Source: Microbacterium sp. USTB-Y
GTDB taxonomy: Bacteria > Actinomycetota > Actinomycetes > Actinomycetales > Microbacteriaceae
Direction: 5' to 3'
Length of the DNA stretch: 64,000 bases
NCBI RefSeq assembly: GCF_023703415.1
Contig: NZ_JAGMTU010000009.1
Span: 1-64,000 of the forward strand
The translations under genes and the position numbers were made by a program. This document shows, one piece after another, positions 1 to 8,108 of the stretch (its first letter is position 1; every line of letters starts with the position of its first letter). The notes beneath the pieces were generated by a model that did not search any database, was not told where the DNA came from, and saw only the letters and a list, made by a program, of their open reading frames with translations.

Positions 1-75
1 CAGAAGATCAGCCACCCGCACGGCAGTCGGCAGCGAAGGGTCCTGAAACGGCAGGGGCGCGGTCATGGCGCTCAT
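1..75 (-). CDS. N-terminus of a second GH3-type glycosidase (partial)
   Basis: Only the first 25 codons lie inside the window. They read MSAMTAPLPFQDPSLPTAVR followed by VADLL. The 'DPSLP...RVADLL' pattern is how many actinobacterial glycoside hydrolase family 3 beta-glucosidases begin, before the 'RMTLEEK' helix. Either of two in-frame ATG codons, at 73-75 or 64-66, could be the start. The gene is divergent from the complete GH3 gene at 225. Family assignment rests on this short stretch and on the neighbour, so it is provisional. Confidence 0.55.
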   Translation of the reverse strand, partial: MSAMTAPLPFQDPSLPTAVRVADLL

Positions 76-224
76 CCTGGCATAGCCGAATCGAAAACCT
101 AAGCAATTAAGGGATTGTTCGACTCATCGCGATCGAATACTTGACTCGTTTAGGTATTGACGCCAGACTCGGTGCCATTCGCGCATCGCAACGAGGCGAT
201 GCGCCAGGCCCGATGGAGGGTGAC
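76..224. promoter_or_regulatory. Divergent promoter region between two glycosidase genes, with an imperfect inverted repeat
   Basis: This stretch separates two divergent starts and is AT-richer than its surroundings. CCTAAGCAATTAAGG (98-112) and, on the other strand, CCTAAACGAGTCAAG (140-154) share 10 of 15 positions, including the CCTAA start. That could be a regulator operator, as LacI-type repressors often control GH3 genes, but no regulator gene adjoins and the match is weak. A good Shine-Dalgarno GGAGGG lies at 215-220, just before the ATG at 225. Confidence 0.35.
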
Positions 225-2864
225 ATGTCTGAGAAGTCCGGCGCCGACTGGGATTCCGCAGCCACCGACGAGCGCGTCGAGGGGATCCTCGCGCAGCTCT
301 CGCTCGAGGAGAAGGTCGCGTTCGTCACGGGCGACCTGAACTGGAACTTCGGCTTCTTCGCCGAAGGAGTGCAGCGGCTCGGGATCCCGGACATCCAGAT
401 GGCGGACGGACCGGCCGGGGTGCGGATCAACAAGGGCGACGTGCACGGGGGCAAGGCCACGTCGCTGCCGGCGCCGATCGCTCTCGCCGCCACCTGGGAT
501 CCGGCGCAGGCGTCCGCCTACGGCACGGTCATCGGGGTGGAATGCCGGGCGACCGACCACAACGTCTCACTGGGACCGGCCGTCGACATCGCCCGGGTGC
601 CCGTCGGAGGGCGCACGTTCGAGTCGTTCGGGGAGGACCCGCTGCTGCAGTCGGCGATCGGCGTCGCCGTCGTGCGCGGCATCCAGGACCAGGGCGTGCA
701 GGCCTGCGCCAAGCACTACGCGATCAACAACCAGGAGGACCACCGGTCGAGCGTCGACGCGGTGATCGACGAGCGCACCATGCACGAGCTGTATCTGCCG
801 CCGTTCGAGGCGCTCGTCCGCGAGGGCGGGGTCGCCTCGATGATGGGCTCGTTCAACCGCCTCAACGGCGACTACGCGTGCGAGCATCCGCAGCTTCTGC
901 GGGACATCCTGCGCGACGACTTCGGGTTCCGGGGCTGGATCATGAGCGACTACGGCGCCAACCACTCCACGGCGGAGGCGGCGAACGCGGGACTCGACCA
1001 GGAGCAGCCGAACGAGGGCTTCTGGGGCGGCCAGTTGCTGGCCGCGGTGCACGACGGACGCGTGAGCGAGGCCGTCGTCGACGAGAAGGTGCGCAACATC
1101 CTGCGTCCCCTGATCGGGCTGGGGCAGGCGGAGAACCCCGTGGGGGTCGCCGAGTTCGCCGTCGATCAGCACCACGACGTCGCCCAGGCGATCGCCGAGG
1201 ACGGCATGGTGCTGCTGCGCAACGACGGGATCCTGCCGCTTCGCGGCGTGCGCCGGGTCGCGCTGATCGGCCCCGACGTCGACGCCTGGAGCGCGCAGGG
1301 CGGCGGCAGCTCCCAGGTGAACCCGACCCGTGGCGTGTCGCCCCTCGACGGGCTCCGTCGCGCGCTCGGCGACGAGGTCGACATCGTCGTGGAGCACGGC
1401 AGTGATCCGGTCACCCCCGGTGCGCTGCTGCCCGGGGCCGACCCCATCGGCTCGAGCTTCTTCCGCGCGCCCTCGGGCGAGGTCGGCCTGCAGGCCGAGT
1501 ACTGGGCGAACCCCTCGTTCGACGGCGAACCGCTGGTGTCCCGGATCGACGGCCAGGTCGAGCTGATGCACGGCTTCCACAACTTCCCCGGCTTCAACGC
1601 CGCGTCGGCCCGGTACGAGAAGCTCCCGACGGAGCTGAACGCGCAGATGTCGGCGCGCTACACCGGAACCCTGACGGTGCCGGTCACGGGCTCCTACCGC
1701 TTCGTCATCACGACGCTCGGCTCGTACACGTTCGAGCTCGACGGCAGGGTGGTGGCGGCATCGGGATCCGCCGAGGTCGTCGCCGACACGGACACCGTGA
1801 TCGACCTCGTGGCGGCCGAGGCCGCCGAGAGCCCCGCCGAGGACGAGCCCCGCCCGTACGGCTGGGGCGGAGATGGCGGGCAGCCCGACGTCTCGGTCGA
1901 CGAGGTCGTCGTGCGGCTGCAGGCCGGGCGCGCCTACGGGATCCGGATGTCCTATGCCGCCGACCACCCCTCCCAGGGGTTCCTGCTCGGGGCGAAGCTG
2001 CGGCTCGGCTGGGTGCCGCCGGCCGGGGTCTTCTCGCCCGACGTGGCGCGCGCGGCCGAGGCCGCGGCCGCCGCCGACGTCGCCGTGGTCGTCGTGCGCA
2101 GCTATGAGGCGGAAGCCGACGACCGCCCGAGCATGCAGCTGCCGTGCGGCCAGAACGACCTGATCCGCGCGGTGCTCGCGGCGAACCCGCGCACCGTCGT
2201 CGTGCTGATGACCGGTGCGCCCGTCGACGTCACGGGGTGGGGAGCGGACCCGGCCGCGCTGCTGCAGGCGTGGTATCCGGGGCAGGCGCAGGGCGATGCG
2301 CTCGCACGGGTGCTCACCGGTGCTGCGGAGCCCGGCGGACGGCTGCCGCTGACCCTTCCGGTCGCCCTCTCGCAGACGCCCGCCCGCGACGCCCGCACCT
2401 ATCCGGGGGTGGACGGCCGGGTGCACTACGACGAGGGGGTGCTCGTCGGGTATCGCGCGTTCGATGCTCACGACCTGGAGCCCGCCTTCCCGTTCGGGCA
2501 CGGCCTGGGCTACACGACGTGGGAGTTCGAGGATCTCGTCGTCGTGCCGTCGGACGGCGATGAGGCGGGCACCGCGACCGTGACCGTGCGCAACACCGGC
2601 GGGCGCCCGGGGGCGGTCGTCGTCCAGGTCTATGCGGGCGACGTCGTCGCTCCCGTGCCGATGCCGCCGCAGCAGCTCGCCGGGTTCGCGAAGGTGCGGG
2701 TGGACCCCGGCGGCTCCGAGCGCGTCACCGTGCGCATCCCCCGGAGGACCGTCTCTTACTACGACGTCGACGCGCACGGCTGGGCGCCGGCGGCCGGCAC
2801 CGCCGAGATCCGGGTCGGAGCCTCATCCCGTGACATCCGTGTGAGCGCGCCGCTCGCGCTCTGA
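225..2864 (+). CDS. Glycoside hydrolase family 3 beta-glucosidase with PA14 insertion
   Basis: An 879-residue cytoplasmic-type protein with no signal peptide. Residues 1-270 form the (beta/alpha)8 domain, with SFGEDP at about 134-139, KHYAINN at about 163-169 and the nucleophile motif MSDYGA, placing the catalytic aspartate at residue 242. The second GH3 domain follows and is interrupted by a PA14 domain at about 420-545 (GLQAEYW, FDGEP, TGSYRF). The C-terminus has the fibronectin-III-like GH3 tail (about 780-875, TVRNTGGRPGAVVVQVY). Such PA14-inserted enzymes hydrolyse terminal beta-glucosides, and the PA14 unit shapes substrate binding. The ATG at 225 was chosen over earlier starts because GGAGGG precedes it by 4 nt. 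Exact substrate is not readable from sequence. Confidence 0.93.
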   Translation: MSEKSGADWDSAATDERVEGILAQLSLEEKVAFVTGDLNWNFGFFAEGVQRLGIPDIQMADGPAGVRINKGDVHGGKATSLPAPIALAATWDPAQASAYGTVIGVECRATDHNVSLGPAVDIARVPVGGRTFESFGEDPLLQSAIGVAVVRGIQDQGVQACAKHYAINNQEDHRSSVDAVIDERTMHELYLPPFEALVREGGVASMMGSFNRLNGDYACEHPQLLRDILRDDFGFRGWIMSDYGANHSTAEAANAGLDQEQPNEGFWGGQLLAAVHDGRVSEAVVDEKVRNILRPLIGLGQAENPVGVAEFAVDQHHDVAQAIAEDGMVLLRNDGILPLRGVRRVALIGPDVDAWSAQGGGSSQVNPTRGVSPLDGLRRALGDEVDIVVEHGSDPVTPGALLPGADPIGSSFFRAPSGEVGLQAEYWANPSFDGEPLVSRIDGQVELMHGFHNFPGFNAASARYEKLPTELNAQMSARYTGTLTVPVTGSYRFVITTLGSYTFELDGRVVAASGSAEVVADTDTVIDLVAAEAAESPAEDEPRPYGWGGDGGQPDVSVDEVVVRLQAGRAYGIRMSYAADHPSQGFLLGAKLRLGWVPPAGVFSPDVARAAEAAAAADVAVVVVRSYEAEADDRPSMQLPCGQNDLIRAVLAANPRTVVVLMTGAPVDVTGWGADPAALLQAWYPGQAQGDALARVLTGAAEPGGRLPLTLPVALSQTPARDARTYPGVDGRVHYDEGVLVGYRAFDAHDLEPAFPFGHGLGYTTWEFEDLVVVPSDGDEAGTATVTVRNTGGRPGAVVVQVYAGDVVAPVPMPPQQLAGFAKVRVDPGGSERVTVRIPRRTVSYYDVDAHGWAPAAGTAEIRVGASSRDIRVSAPLAL

Positions 2865-2893
2865 GCCGCCGATCCGCGCAAGACCCCCGAACG

Positions 2894-2923
2894 GGATCCG
2901 GGTGCACCGTCGCGCCCGGATCC
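2894..2923 (+). terminator. Perfect 9-bp hairpin downstream of the GH3 gene
   Basis: GGATCCGGG at 2894-2902 pairs exactly with CCCGGATCC at 2915-2923 across a 12-nt loop. There is no T-run. The hairpin ends only 8 nt before the Shine-Dalgarno of the next gene, so it could be a terminator, a processing site or an attenuator. Confidence 0.45.
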
Positions 2924-2945
2924 TCCACCCTCAAGGAGAAGAAGA

Positions 2946-3893
2946 ATGAAGAAGAGCATCATCCGCACCGCGGCCGTCACCGCCGCGCTGCTCGCGGCGA
3001 CCACCCTCACGGCCGTCTCGGCAGCGGCCGCGCAGCCGTCGACCGCCGTCGGAGCCGGCAACAGCAAGCCGGACCGCGTCGTCACGATCTACCTGACCCG
3101 GCACGGCCGCACCATCCTGAACCAGACCGACACGGTGCAGGGCTGGTCGGACTCGCCGCTGCTCGTCGGCACGAAGCCGATCGCGACGGCGCCGGTCGGC
3201 AAGCTCGACGAGGGGCGTCCGCTCGCCGCCGCCGTGGGAAAGAACCTCGCCGCCGCCGTCGGCCGGTTCGCCGCCGCCTACTCGGCCGACGGGAAGCGGC
3301 ACTTCGAGACCGCGACCTATGCGCTGGAGGGCGCGGGGCAGTCGAAGCTGACCGTGACCCAGGACGCCCGGCTGCGCGAGGTGAACTTCGGCAAGTACGA
3401 GGGCAAGGAGAACAAGGAGCTGTGGACGGCCGCGACCGAGCATCTCGGCTACACGATCGACCATGACGCGGCCCCGCTCGCCCCGGCCGACGCCAACGGG
3501 CAGAACGGCGGGTGGCAGACGATGCAGGGCATCGCGATCGCCCAGCACGGCCTGTACGGGATGATGACGGCGATCAAGGCCGTCGCCGACGCCCCGGAGC
3601 TGGGTCTGCCGGCCGAGGACTGCTCGGACGTCGACGCGCGCATGACCGACGCCCTCACCGAGATCGCCACCAAGGCCGTGAACAAGAACGACAAGACCGT
3701 GTTCGTCGTCTCCAGCGGCCTCTCGATCTCGTGCTTCGCGGGCGCCCCGGACATGCGCGACACGACGGGCGCCGCCCCGACGATGCCGCCGGCCGGCGTG
3801 CCCAACCTCGGCGTGACGAAGGTGATCTACAAGAACGGATCCTTCACGATCGACGGCCCCGTCGGCAGCAAGGCCTACTACCCGCAGCCCTGA
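2946..3893 (+). CDS. Secreted histidine-phosphatase-superfamily protein lacking the second catalytic histidine
   Basis: 315 residues with a signal peptide at 1-29 (KK, hydrophobic stretch, SAAAAQ). The phosphatase signature TRHGR is at 51-55, with His53 as the phospho-acceptor position. Later markers are a RHFETATY segment at 118-125 and the acidic motif LREVNFGKYEG with Glu145 in the proton-donor region. The usual second histidine motif (SHG) reads VVSSGLS, with Ser257 where His is expected. Activity may therefore be altered or lost. AAGGAGAAGA precedes the ATG. The gene follows GH3 on the same strand and ends at a strong hairpin. It could still be a binding protein or a phosphatase with a displaced histidine. 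Confidence 0.85.
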   Translation: MKKSIIRTAAVTAALLAATTLTAVSAAAAQPSTAVGAGNSKPDRVVTIYLTRHGRTILNQTDTVQGWSDSPLLVGTKPIATAPVGKLDEGRPLAAAVGKNLAAAVGRFAAAYSADGKRHFETATYALEGAGQSKLTVTQDARLREVNFGKYEGKENKELWTAATEHLGYTIDHDAAPLAPADANGQNGGWQTMQGIAIAQHGLYGMMTAIKAVADAPELGLPAEDCSDVDARMTDALTEIATKAVNKNDKTVFVVSSGLSISCFAGAPDMRDTTGAAPTMPPAGVPNLGVTKVIYKNGSFTIDGPVGSKAYYPQP

Positions 3894-3906
3894 GCGCACG
3901 CGGCAC

Positions 3907-3941
3907 GGGCGCAGCGCGGGATCCGCTCCCGCGCTGCGCCC
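3907..3941 (+). terminator. Strong 14-bp hairpin terminator
   Basis: GGGCGCAGCGCGGG (3907-3920) is perfectly complementary to CCCGCGCTGCGCCC (3928-3941) with a 7-nt loop. It lies 14 nt after the phosphatase-like gene. There is no U-tract, as is common for hairpin terminators in high-GC actinobacteria. Confidence 0.75.
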
Positions 3942-4065
3942 GGATCCGGGAACGCGCGGTGCCGCCGATGAGGATGGGGAGTTCTCCCCATTGGCGGCGC
4001 GGACGCCATGCGGGAGGCTCGGCGCAGGACGTGGAACGCGTCCGCCCGGACGATCGGAGGAGATC

Positions 4066-4299
4066 ATGAAGAAGCTCGGACTCGGCAGGAAGCTGGTTCT
4101 CGCGGGTGCGCTGTCGGGCGCGCTCGTGCTCGGGACGGTCATCCCGGCGAACGCGGGCTCCTTCATCGAGATGGGGCCGTACGCGACACAGGAGAAGTGC
4201 AAGACGGTTCAGCGGACCTACACCTCATCGTGGACGAAGATCGTCGCCCCTTGCTTCGCGTCGGACGGCTCGTGGTGGTTCGGCTACCGCACCCGATGA
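4066..4299 (+). CDS. Small secreted two-cysteine protein, function unknown
   Basis: 77 residues. The N-terminus MKKLGLGRKLVLAGALSG, continuing to ANA at about 27-29, is a clear signal peptide with an AXA cleavage site. The mature part is about 48 residues, rich in aromatic and basic residues (SWWFGYRTR at the end), with just two cysteines (EKCKTV and APCF) that could form one disulfide. A strong GGAGGAGA Shine-Dalgarno sits 8 nt upstream of the ATG. I do not recognise a family; the design resembles small exported effector or bacteriocin-like proteins, but nothing proves such a role. Confidence 0.75.
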   Translation: MKKLGLGRKLVLAGALSGALVLGTVIPANAGSFIEMGPYATQEKCKTVQRTYTSSWTKIVAPCFASDGSWWFGYRTR

Positions 4300-4321
4300 A
4301 TGCCCTGACCGCGGCTCCGAC

Positions 4322-5317
4322 CTACGCCGGGACGGGCACGGCGGCGCCGCCCGCGGCGATCGACGCGTAGGCCGCGTCCACCACGGCCACTGCGGCGATG
4401 CCGTCGGCCGGGGTCACCCGCGCGGGCCGCCCCGTGCGGATCGCCTCCGCGAAGTCGGCGATCTGGGCGCGGTAGGGGTGGTCCTCCGTCTGCGGCGGAA
4501 GGTACCCGGCGTCGGCGCCGTCCGCACCGGAGGCATCGGCGCGAGCGGGCGCCTCCGCCGCGGCGCTGTCGTGCGCGAGCACCCCGGCCGACCCCGTCGC
4601 CTCGATCGTGGTCCGGAAGGGCGCGCCCTCGCCCAGCCAGCCGCCGTCGATCCGGGTCGTCACCCCGGTTCCATGGCGCAGCTCGACGGACGCCGTCACC
4701 GGAGCTGACAGGCGGCCGTCGACGCTTGGCGGATCCTGCCGGGCGACCACGGACGCCACGGGGCCGGCGAGCCACAGCGCCTGGTCGATGTCGTGGATGA
4801 GCAGGTCCCGGATGAGACCTCCGCCCGCGCCCTCGTCGTAGAACCACGCCGTGGTCGGACCCGCGCCGGCACGGCTCAGCCGCAGCGAGCGCAGCGCTCC
4901 GATCGTCCCGGCGGCGACCTGCTCCTGGATCCGCCGGTACGCCGCGAAGTAGCGCACCACATGCGCGGGGAACAGCCGCACCCCGGCGTCGGCCGCGGCA
5001 TCGGCGATCGTCCGGGCCGTGGCGGCGCTCGTCGCGAGCGGCTTCTCGCACACGACGTGGCGGCCGCGGGCGATCGCGCGCAGGGCCAGATCGAGGTGCG
5101 TGGGAGTGGGGGTCAGGATCCCCACGACGTCGACGCGGTCGATGAGCGCCTCGGCGTCCTCGGCGATCGCCACGCCGAACCGCGCCGCGAGCGCCTCGGG
5201 CCGGGACCGCGACGAGATCACGCAGTCGGCGCCGACCGCCTGCCAGGCATCGAGGTGCGCGGCGGCGATCCCGCCGGCGCCGATGAGGCCGACGCGCAGC
5301 GGGGCCTGCTCCACCAT
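4322..5317 (-). CDS. Gfo/Idh/MocA-family NAD(P)-dependent oxidoreductase
   Basis: 331 residues. The N-terminal Rossmann fold begins LRVGLIGAGGIAAAHL (GxGxxA-type dinucleotide loop). It continues with the family hallmark CEKPLA, where Lys contacts cofactor and substrate, and a C-terminal alpha/beta dimerisation domain containing DLLIHDIDQALWLAG, the conserved HxxD-type motif of the active site. Members oxidise or reduce sugars, inositols or related polyols. The ATG at 5317 has AGGAGCC upstream. It follows the 5322 gene by only 4 nt, so the pair is probably co-transcribed. Substrate cannot be predicted. Confidence 0.9.
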   Translation of the reverse strand: MVEQAPLRVGLIGAGGIAAAHLDAWQAVGADCVISSRSRPEALAARFGVAIAEDAEALIDRVDVVGILTPTPTHLDLALRAIARGRHVVCEKPLATSAATARTIADAAADAGVRLFPAHVVRYFAAYRRIQEQVAAGTIGALRSLRLSRAGAGPTTAWFYDEGAGGGLIRDLLIHDIDQALWLAGPVASVVARQDPPSVDGRLSAPVTASVELRHGTGVTTRIDGGWLGEGAPFRTTIEATGSAGVLAHDSAAAEAPARADASGADGADAGYLPPQTEDHPYRAQIADFAEAIRTGRPARVTPADGIAAVAVVDAAYASIAAGGAAVPVPA

Positions 5318-5321
5318 CGGC

Positions 5322-6203
5322 TCAGGGCTCCTGGCGCGGCAGCGGGGCGGCCTGCCGGAGCGGATCCGTGCGCGGCTCCCGCACCGGCAGCGGTTCCGGG
5401 AGCGGGGCGGGAGCCTCGTGCGCGACCGGTTCCGTCGCGGTCCCCTCGGCCGAGGCGGCGGGGGCTGCGGCATGGCCCTGTTCGAGCTGCAGAGCCACCT
5501 TCTTCTCGAGGTTCTCCACCGCGGCGTCGGAGAGGTCGATGAGCCCGTCGAGCTCCTCGCGAACGCGTCGATAGGCCGCCTGGCGCTCAGCCGGAGTCGC
5601 CGACTGATCGACGGCGACCTTCAGCATGTGCTGGGCGCGTTCGAGACGCTTGCGCTCGTCGTCGGTGAAGGTGGAGTCGCGCAGGCGCCGCGCGTCCTTC
5701 TCCGCGACCTCGAAGGCGACCGCGTAGGCGCCGACCGCGTCGAGGTACTCGGAGACCTGCTGCTCGGTGACCTTGGCGTCCGCGGACGAGGGGCGCAGGG
5801 CGTCGGCGGTCTTCTTTGCGCGCAGGAATGCCGCCGTCAGCGGCTGACGACCGTCGCTCATCGCGGGGAACGCGATCATCTTGGCGACGTCGAGCTCATA
5901 GTCCAGCCAGCGCACGGTGATCTCGTCGTGCTCGGCGAACAGCCGCTGCAGCAGCTCCTTCGCGGAGTTCTCCTGCTGTGCGGCGGCCCGGCGCGGCGAC
6001 AGCTGCGGGGCGACGCCGCCCCGGGCGGCGAACTGTGCGGCCTTGAGTTCGCCCTTGAGGCGCAGGGTCTCCATGCGGCGCTCGTGCCGGCGGCGAGCGC
6101 CGATCTCCCACCGTCGCGCGATTCCGCCGGCGATGCCCATGACGGGGAAGATGATCCACCAATAGTGGCCGAGCCACTGGAGGACCTGCTGCAGAGGATC
6201 CAT
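5322..6203 (-). CDS. Single-pass membrane protein with long charged cytoplasmic region
   Basis: 293 residues. One transmembrane helix lies near the N-terminus (about 11-29, HYWWIIFPVMGIAGGIA). It is followed by a basic stretch (RRWEIGARRRHERR) and a long helical region rich in Glu, Ala, Arg and Lys with coiled-coil character to about 225. The C-terminal tail is Pro/Glu/Ala-rich. No catalytic motif was recognised. The stop lies 4 nt from the oxidoreductase start. The reverse-strand upstream sequence CATAGGCTGAGGGCATC before ATG offers a TAGGCT -10-like box. It may be an envelope scaffold; function unknown. Confidence 0.8.
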   Translation of the reverse strand: MDPLQQVLQWLGHYWWIIFPVMGIAGGIARRWEIGARRRHERRMETLRLKGELKAAQFAARGGVAPQLSPRRAAAQQENSAKELLQRLFAEHDEITVRWLDYELDVAKMIAFPAMSDGRQPLTAAFLRAKKTADALRPSSADAKVTEQQVSEYLDAVGAYAVAFEVAEKDARRLRDSTFTDDERKRLERAQHMLKVAVDQSATPAERQAAYRRVREELDGLIDLSDAAVENLEKKVALQLEQGHAAAPAASAEGTATEPVAHEAPAPLPEPLPVREPRTDPLRQAAPLPRQEP

Positions 6204-6313
6204 GATGCCCTCAGCCTATGCCGCTCGGATCCGCGCCGTCATCGACGGACGCCGGGTCTCAGCGGTCTCGTCAGATCCGCCTCCCGTCGACCCTCCGCGA
6301 CGGCGCACGCGGC

Positions 6314-7012
6314 CTAGGGGTTCAGCCGGCCCGCGGCGACGTCGGCGCGCAGCTTCGGCAGCACGCGCGAGTCGACCGGATCCAGCCCGAGCACGGCGAC
6401 GAGCTCGAGGGCGAGGGCGGCGTGGCCGGTGGCGTTGGGGTGGAACGGGTCGTTCATCAGCCCCCACGGCACACCGCCGTTGCCGAGGGCGGCGAAGCGG
6501 GCGAACACGTCGACGAGGATCGCGTCCTCGGCCGCGGCGACGTCGCGCGTCGCCTGCGCGAACTCCGCGATCCGGCCGCGTTCGGGGGCGTTCGGCACGT
6601 CGACGGCGGGCGGCGTCAGCAGCACCGGGATCGCGCCGAGCGTGCGCACCCGGCGTACGAACGCGGTGAGCGAGGCGGCGAACTCCGCGGGCGAGATCAC
6701 CGGGAACACGCCCTCGTCGGAGCAGTCGTTCGTGCCGATCATGACCGTCACGACCTGCGGGCGCCACGTCGCGACCCGGCGGTCGAAGTCGTCGAGCAGC
6801 TGCACGATCCGCCAGCCGCTGATCGCCGTGTCGATGAGTGCGTCGTGCACGCGGCCGAGCTCACCGCGCACGACCTCGTGCAGGTGCTCGGCGTAGGTGC
6901 GCCCGCCCTGGGTGTGCACGAGCCCGTGCGTGATGGAGTCGCCGGTCAGCACCCAGGTGAGCGGGGCGTCGGCAGCGAGGGCGCGGGCGAGGACGTCGGC
7001 GTCGGCGGTCAT
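6314..7012 (-). CDS. SGNH/GDSL-family hydrolase (esterase/lipase type)
   Basis: 232 residues. Block I GDSITHGL carries the nucleophilic serine, an intermediate glycine lies in DTAISGWR, block III is GTNDCSDEG with the oxyanion-hole Asn, and block V DPFHPN supplies the Asp-His pair. There is no signal peptide, so it probably acts in the cytoplasm on acyl esters, perhaps acetylated sugars given the nearby glycosidases. The start chosen (ATG at 7010-7012) is preceded by CAGAAT and a 6-nt gap, which fits a leaderless transcript. Confidence 0.9.
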   Translation of the reverse strand: MTADADVLARALAADAPLTWVLTGDSITHGLVHTQGGRTYAEHLHEVVRGELGRVHDALIDTAISGWRIVQLLDDFDRRVATWRPQVVTVMIGTNDCSDEGVFPVISPAEFAASLTAFVRRVRTLGAIPVLLTPPAVDVPNAPERGRIAEFAQATRDVAAAEDAILVDVFARFAALGNGGVPWGLMNDPFHPNATGHAALALELVAVLGLDPVDSRVLPKLRADVAAGRLNP

Positions 7013-7063
7013 GGATCCATTCTGGTGGTCCGTCACGGTGCTCGACGCCGCCCGCGCTGTCGC

Positions 7064-7141
7064 GATCGGCACACGATGCGACGATCAGCACAGGCGGCAC
7101 CGGCGGTTCGTGTGCCGATCGTGACAGCGCGTGCTGATCGT
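7064..7141. repeat. Four-box palindromic intergenic element, copy 1
   Basis: Two direct boxes, GATCGGCACA (7064-7073) and GATCAGCACA (7083-7092), are 19 bp apart. About 18 bp later come two inverted boxes, TGTGCCGATC (7111-7120) and CGTGCTGATC (7130-7139), also 19 bp apart. The last box runs into the stop codon of the next gene (7141-7143). The two inner sequences pair crosswise, so nested hairpins are possible. Copies with the same geometry occur at 16594 and 18493. Confidence 0.85.
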
Positions 7142-7491
7142 CACCTCGGGTGAGGGGTGTCAGCTCCGGCGGAGGGGGAGGCATCCACATGGGCGACCGT
7201 GACGCGGATCCGCACGGCGGCGGACGCGGTGCTCCGGATGATGCGCTGCGCCGCACGGGCGGTCTCGCCGGCCGGGCGGCTGCGGTCGACGCCGAGGGAG
7301 ACGTCGACCTGCACCGGCTCGCCCGTGCGGACCACGACGCGCGGGCCCGTGTCGTCGGCGCCGACGAGCTTCGCCGCCGCCTCGCGCAGCAGGACGCCGC
7401 CGGACGCGGGGTACAGCACGGCCACCCCGGGCTCGGCGAGCAGGTCGCGCTCGATGCGCGCCGCCAGCTCGGCGGCTTCGTCTTCGGTCAT
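7141..7491 (-). CDS. Small Asp23-like protein of the sigma-factor operon
   Basis: 116 residues and last gene of the sigma operon. It starts MTEDEAAELAARIERDLLAE and has a predicted alpha/beta make-up with VQVDVSLGVDRSRPAGETAR, resembling the Asp23/Gls24 beta-strand plus 'V..V' pattern in reduced form. The ATG (7489-7491) overlaps the previous gene's stop by 4 nt (ATGA), so translation is coupled. No transmembrane segment is present. I infer a partner of the larger Asp23 protein just upstream. Confidence 0.75.
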   Translation of the reverse strand: MTEDEAAELAARIERDLLAEPGVAVLYPASGGVLLREAAAKLVGADDTGPRVVVRTGEPVQVDVSLGVDRSRPAGETARAAQRIIRSTASAAVRIRVTVAHVDASPSAGADTPHPR

Positions 7492-8108
7492 CGCTCGTCG
7501 CCTCCGCCCGTCGGCAGGTCTCTCACATCGTGCACGATGATGTCGACCTCGGTGATGTTCAGCTCGGTGTGACCGCGCAGCCGATCGCCGATCTCGGCGC
7601 GCAGGCGCTCGGCCAGGGGGGCGAGGGGCCGGCCGTAAGGGACGCTGACCTCCGCCTCGATCCGGATCGGGGATCCGGGCACGGTCACGTCGCCGTCGAG
7701 GCGGCACCGGCCGATGAGGACGCCGGGGATCGCGTCGCCGGCCGAGCGCACGAGTCCGCGCACGGCGCCCTCCGTGATGCCGAGGTCGTCCTCCGGCTCG
7801 GAGACCGGGAAGGGGATGCGGCGTCCCGCCCGGGCGTCGCGGGCGATGCCGCCGATGATCGAGGCGACCCAGCTCTCGTCCGCCTGCGGCTCGGCCGCGG
7901 TGTCCCGGTCGAGGAGCGCGGGGCCGAGGCGGCGCAGCCGTTCGAGCGCGTCGAGGGCGATCCGGCACCCCGGCGAGGCGTCGATCGAGGGGTCGGCGGG
8001 CCGGCGGCCGGCGTCGAGGTAGTCGGCCAGCTCGTCCATGGTGTGGCCGTCGAGATCCTCGGGCTCGAAGCCGAGGGGATGCGATCCTGTGCTGTCGTCG
8101 CGGGTCAT
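7488..8108 (-). CDS. Asp23/Gls24-family envelope stress protein, possible sigma-factor regulator
   Basis: 206 residues. The N-terminal part (MDELADYLDAGRRPADPSID) resembles the short helical N-termini of proteins encoded next to ECF sigma factors. The C-terminal half (about 100-200) is the Asp23 fold: EGAVRGLVRSAGDAIPGVL, RIEAEVSVPYGRPL and ITEVDIIVHDV. It overlaps both neighbours by 4 nt (ATGA), placing it between the sigma factor and the small Asp23-like gene. The position and N-terminal segment suggest it binds or tunes the sigma factor. That is inference; no zinc-binding anti-sigma motif is visible. Confidence 0.85.
   Translation of the reverse strand: MTRDDSTGSHPLGFEPEDLDGHTMDELADYLDAGRRPADPSIDASPGCRIALDALERLRRLGPALLDRDTAAEPQADESWVASIIGGIARDARAGRRIPFPVSEPEDDLGITEGAVRGLVRSAGDAIPGVLIGRCRLDGDVTVPGSPIRIEAEVSVPYGRPLAPLAERLRAEIGDRLRGHTELNITEVDIIVHDVRDLPTGGGDER

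Noticed and set aside
567..2777. Long minus-strand frame opposite the GH3 gene
   Set aside because: His/Arg/Asp-rich composition and no motifs; antisense shadow of a well-conserved enzyme.
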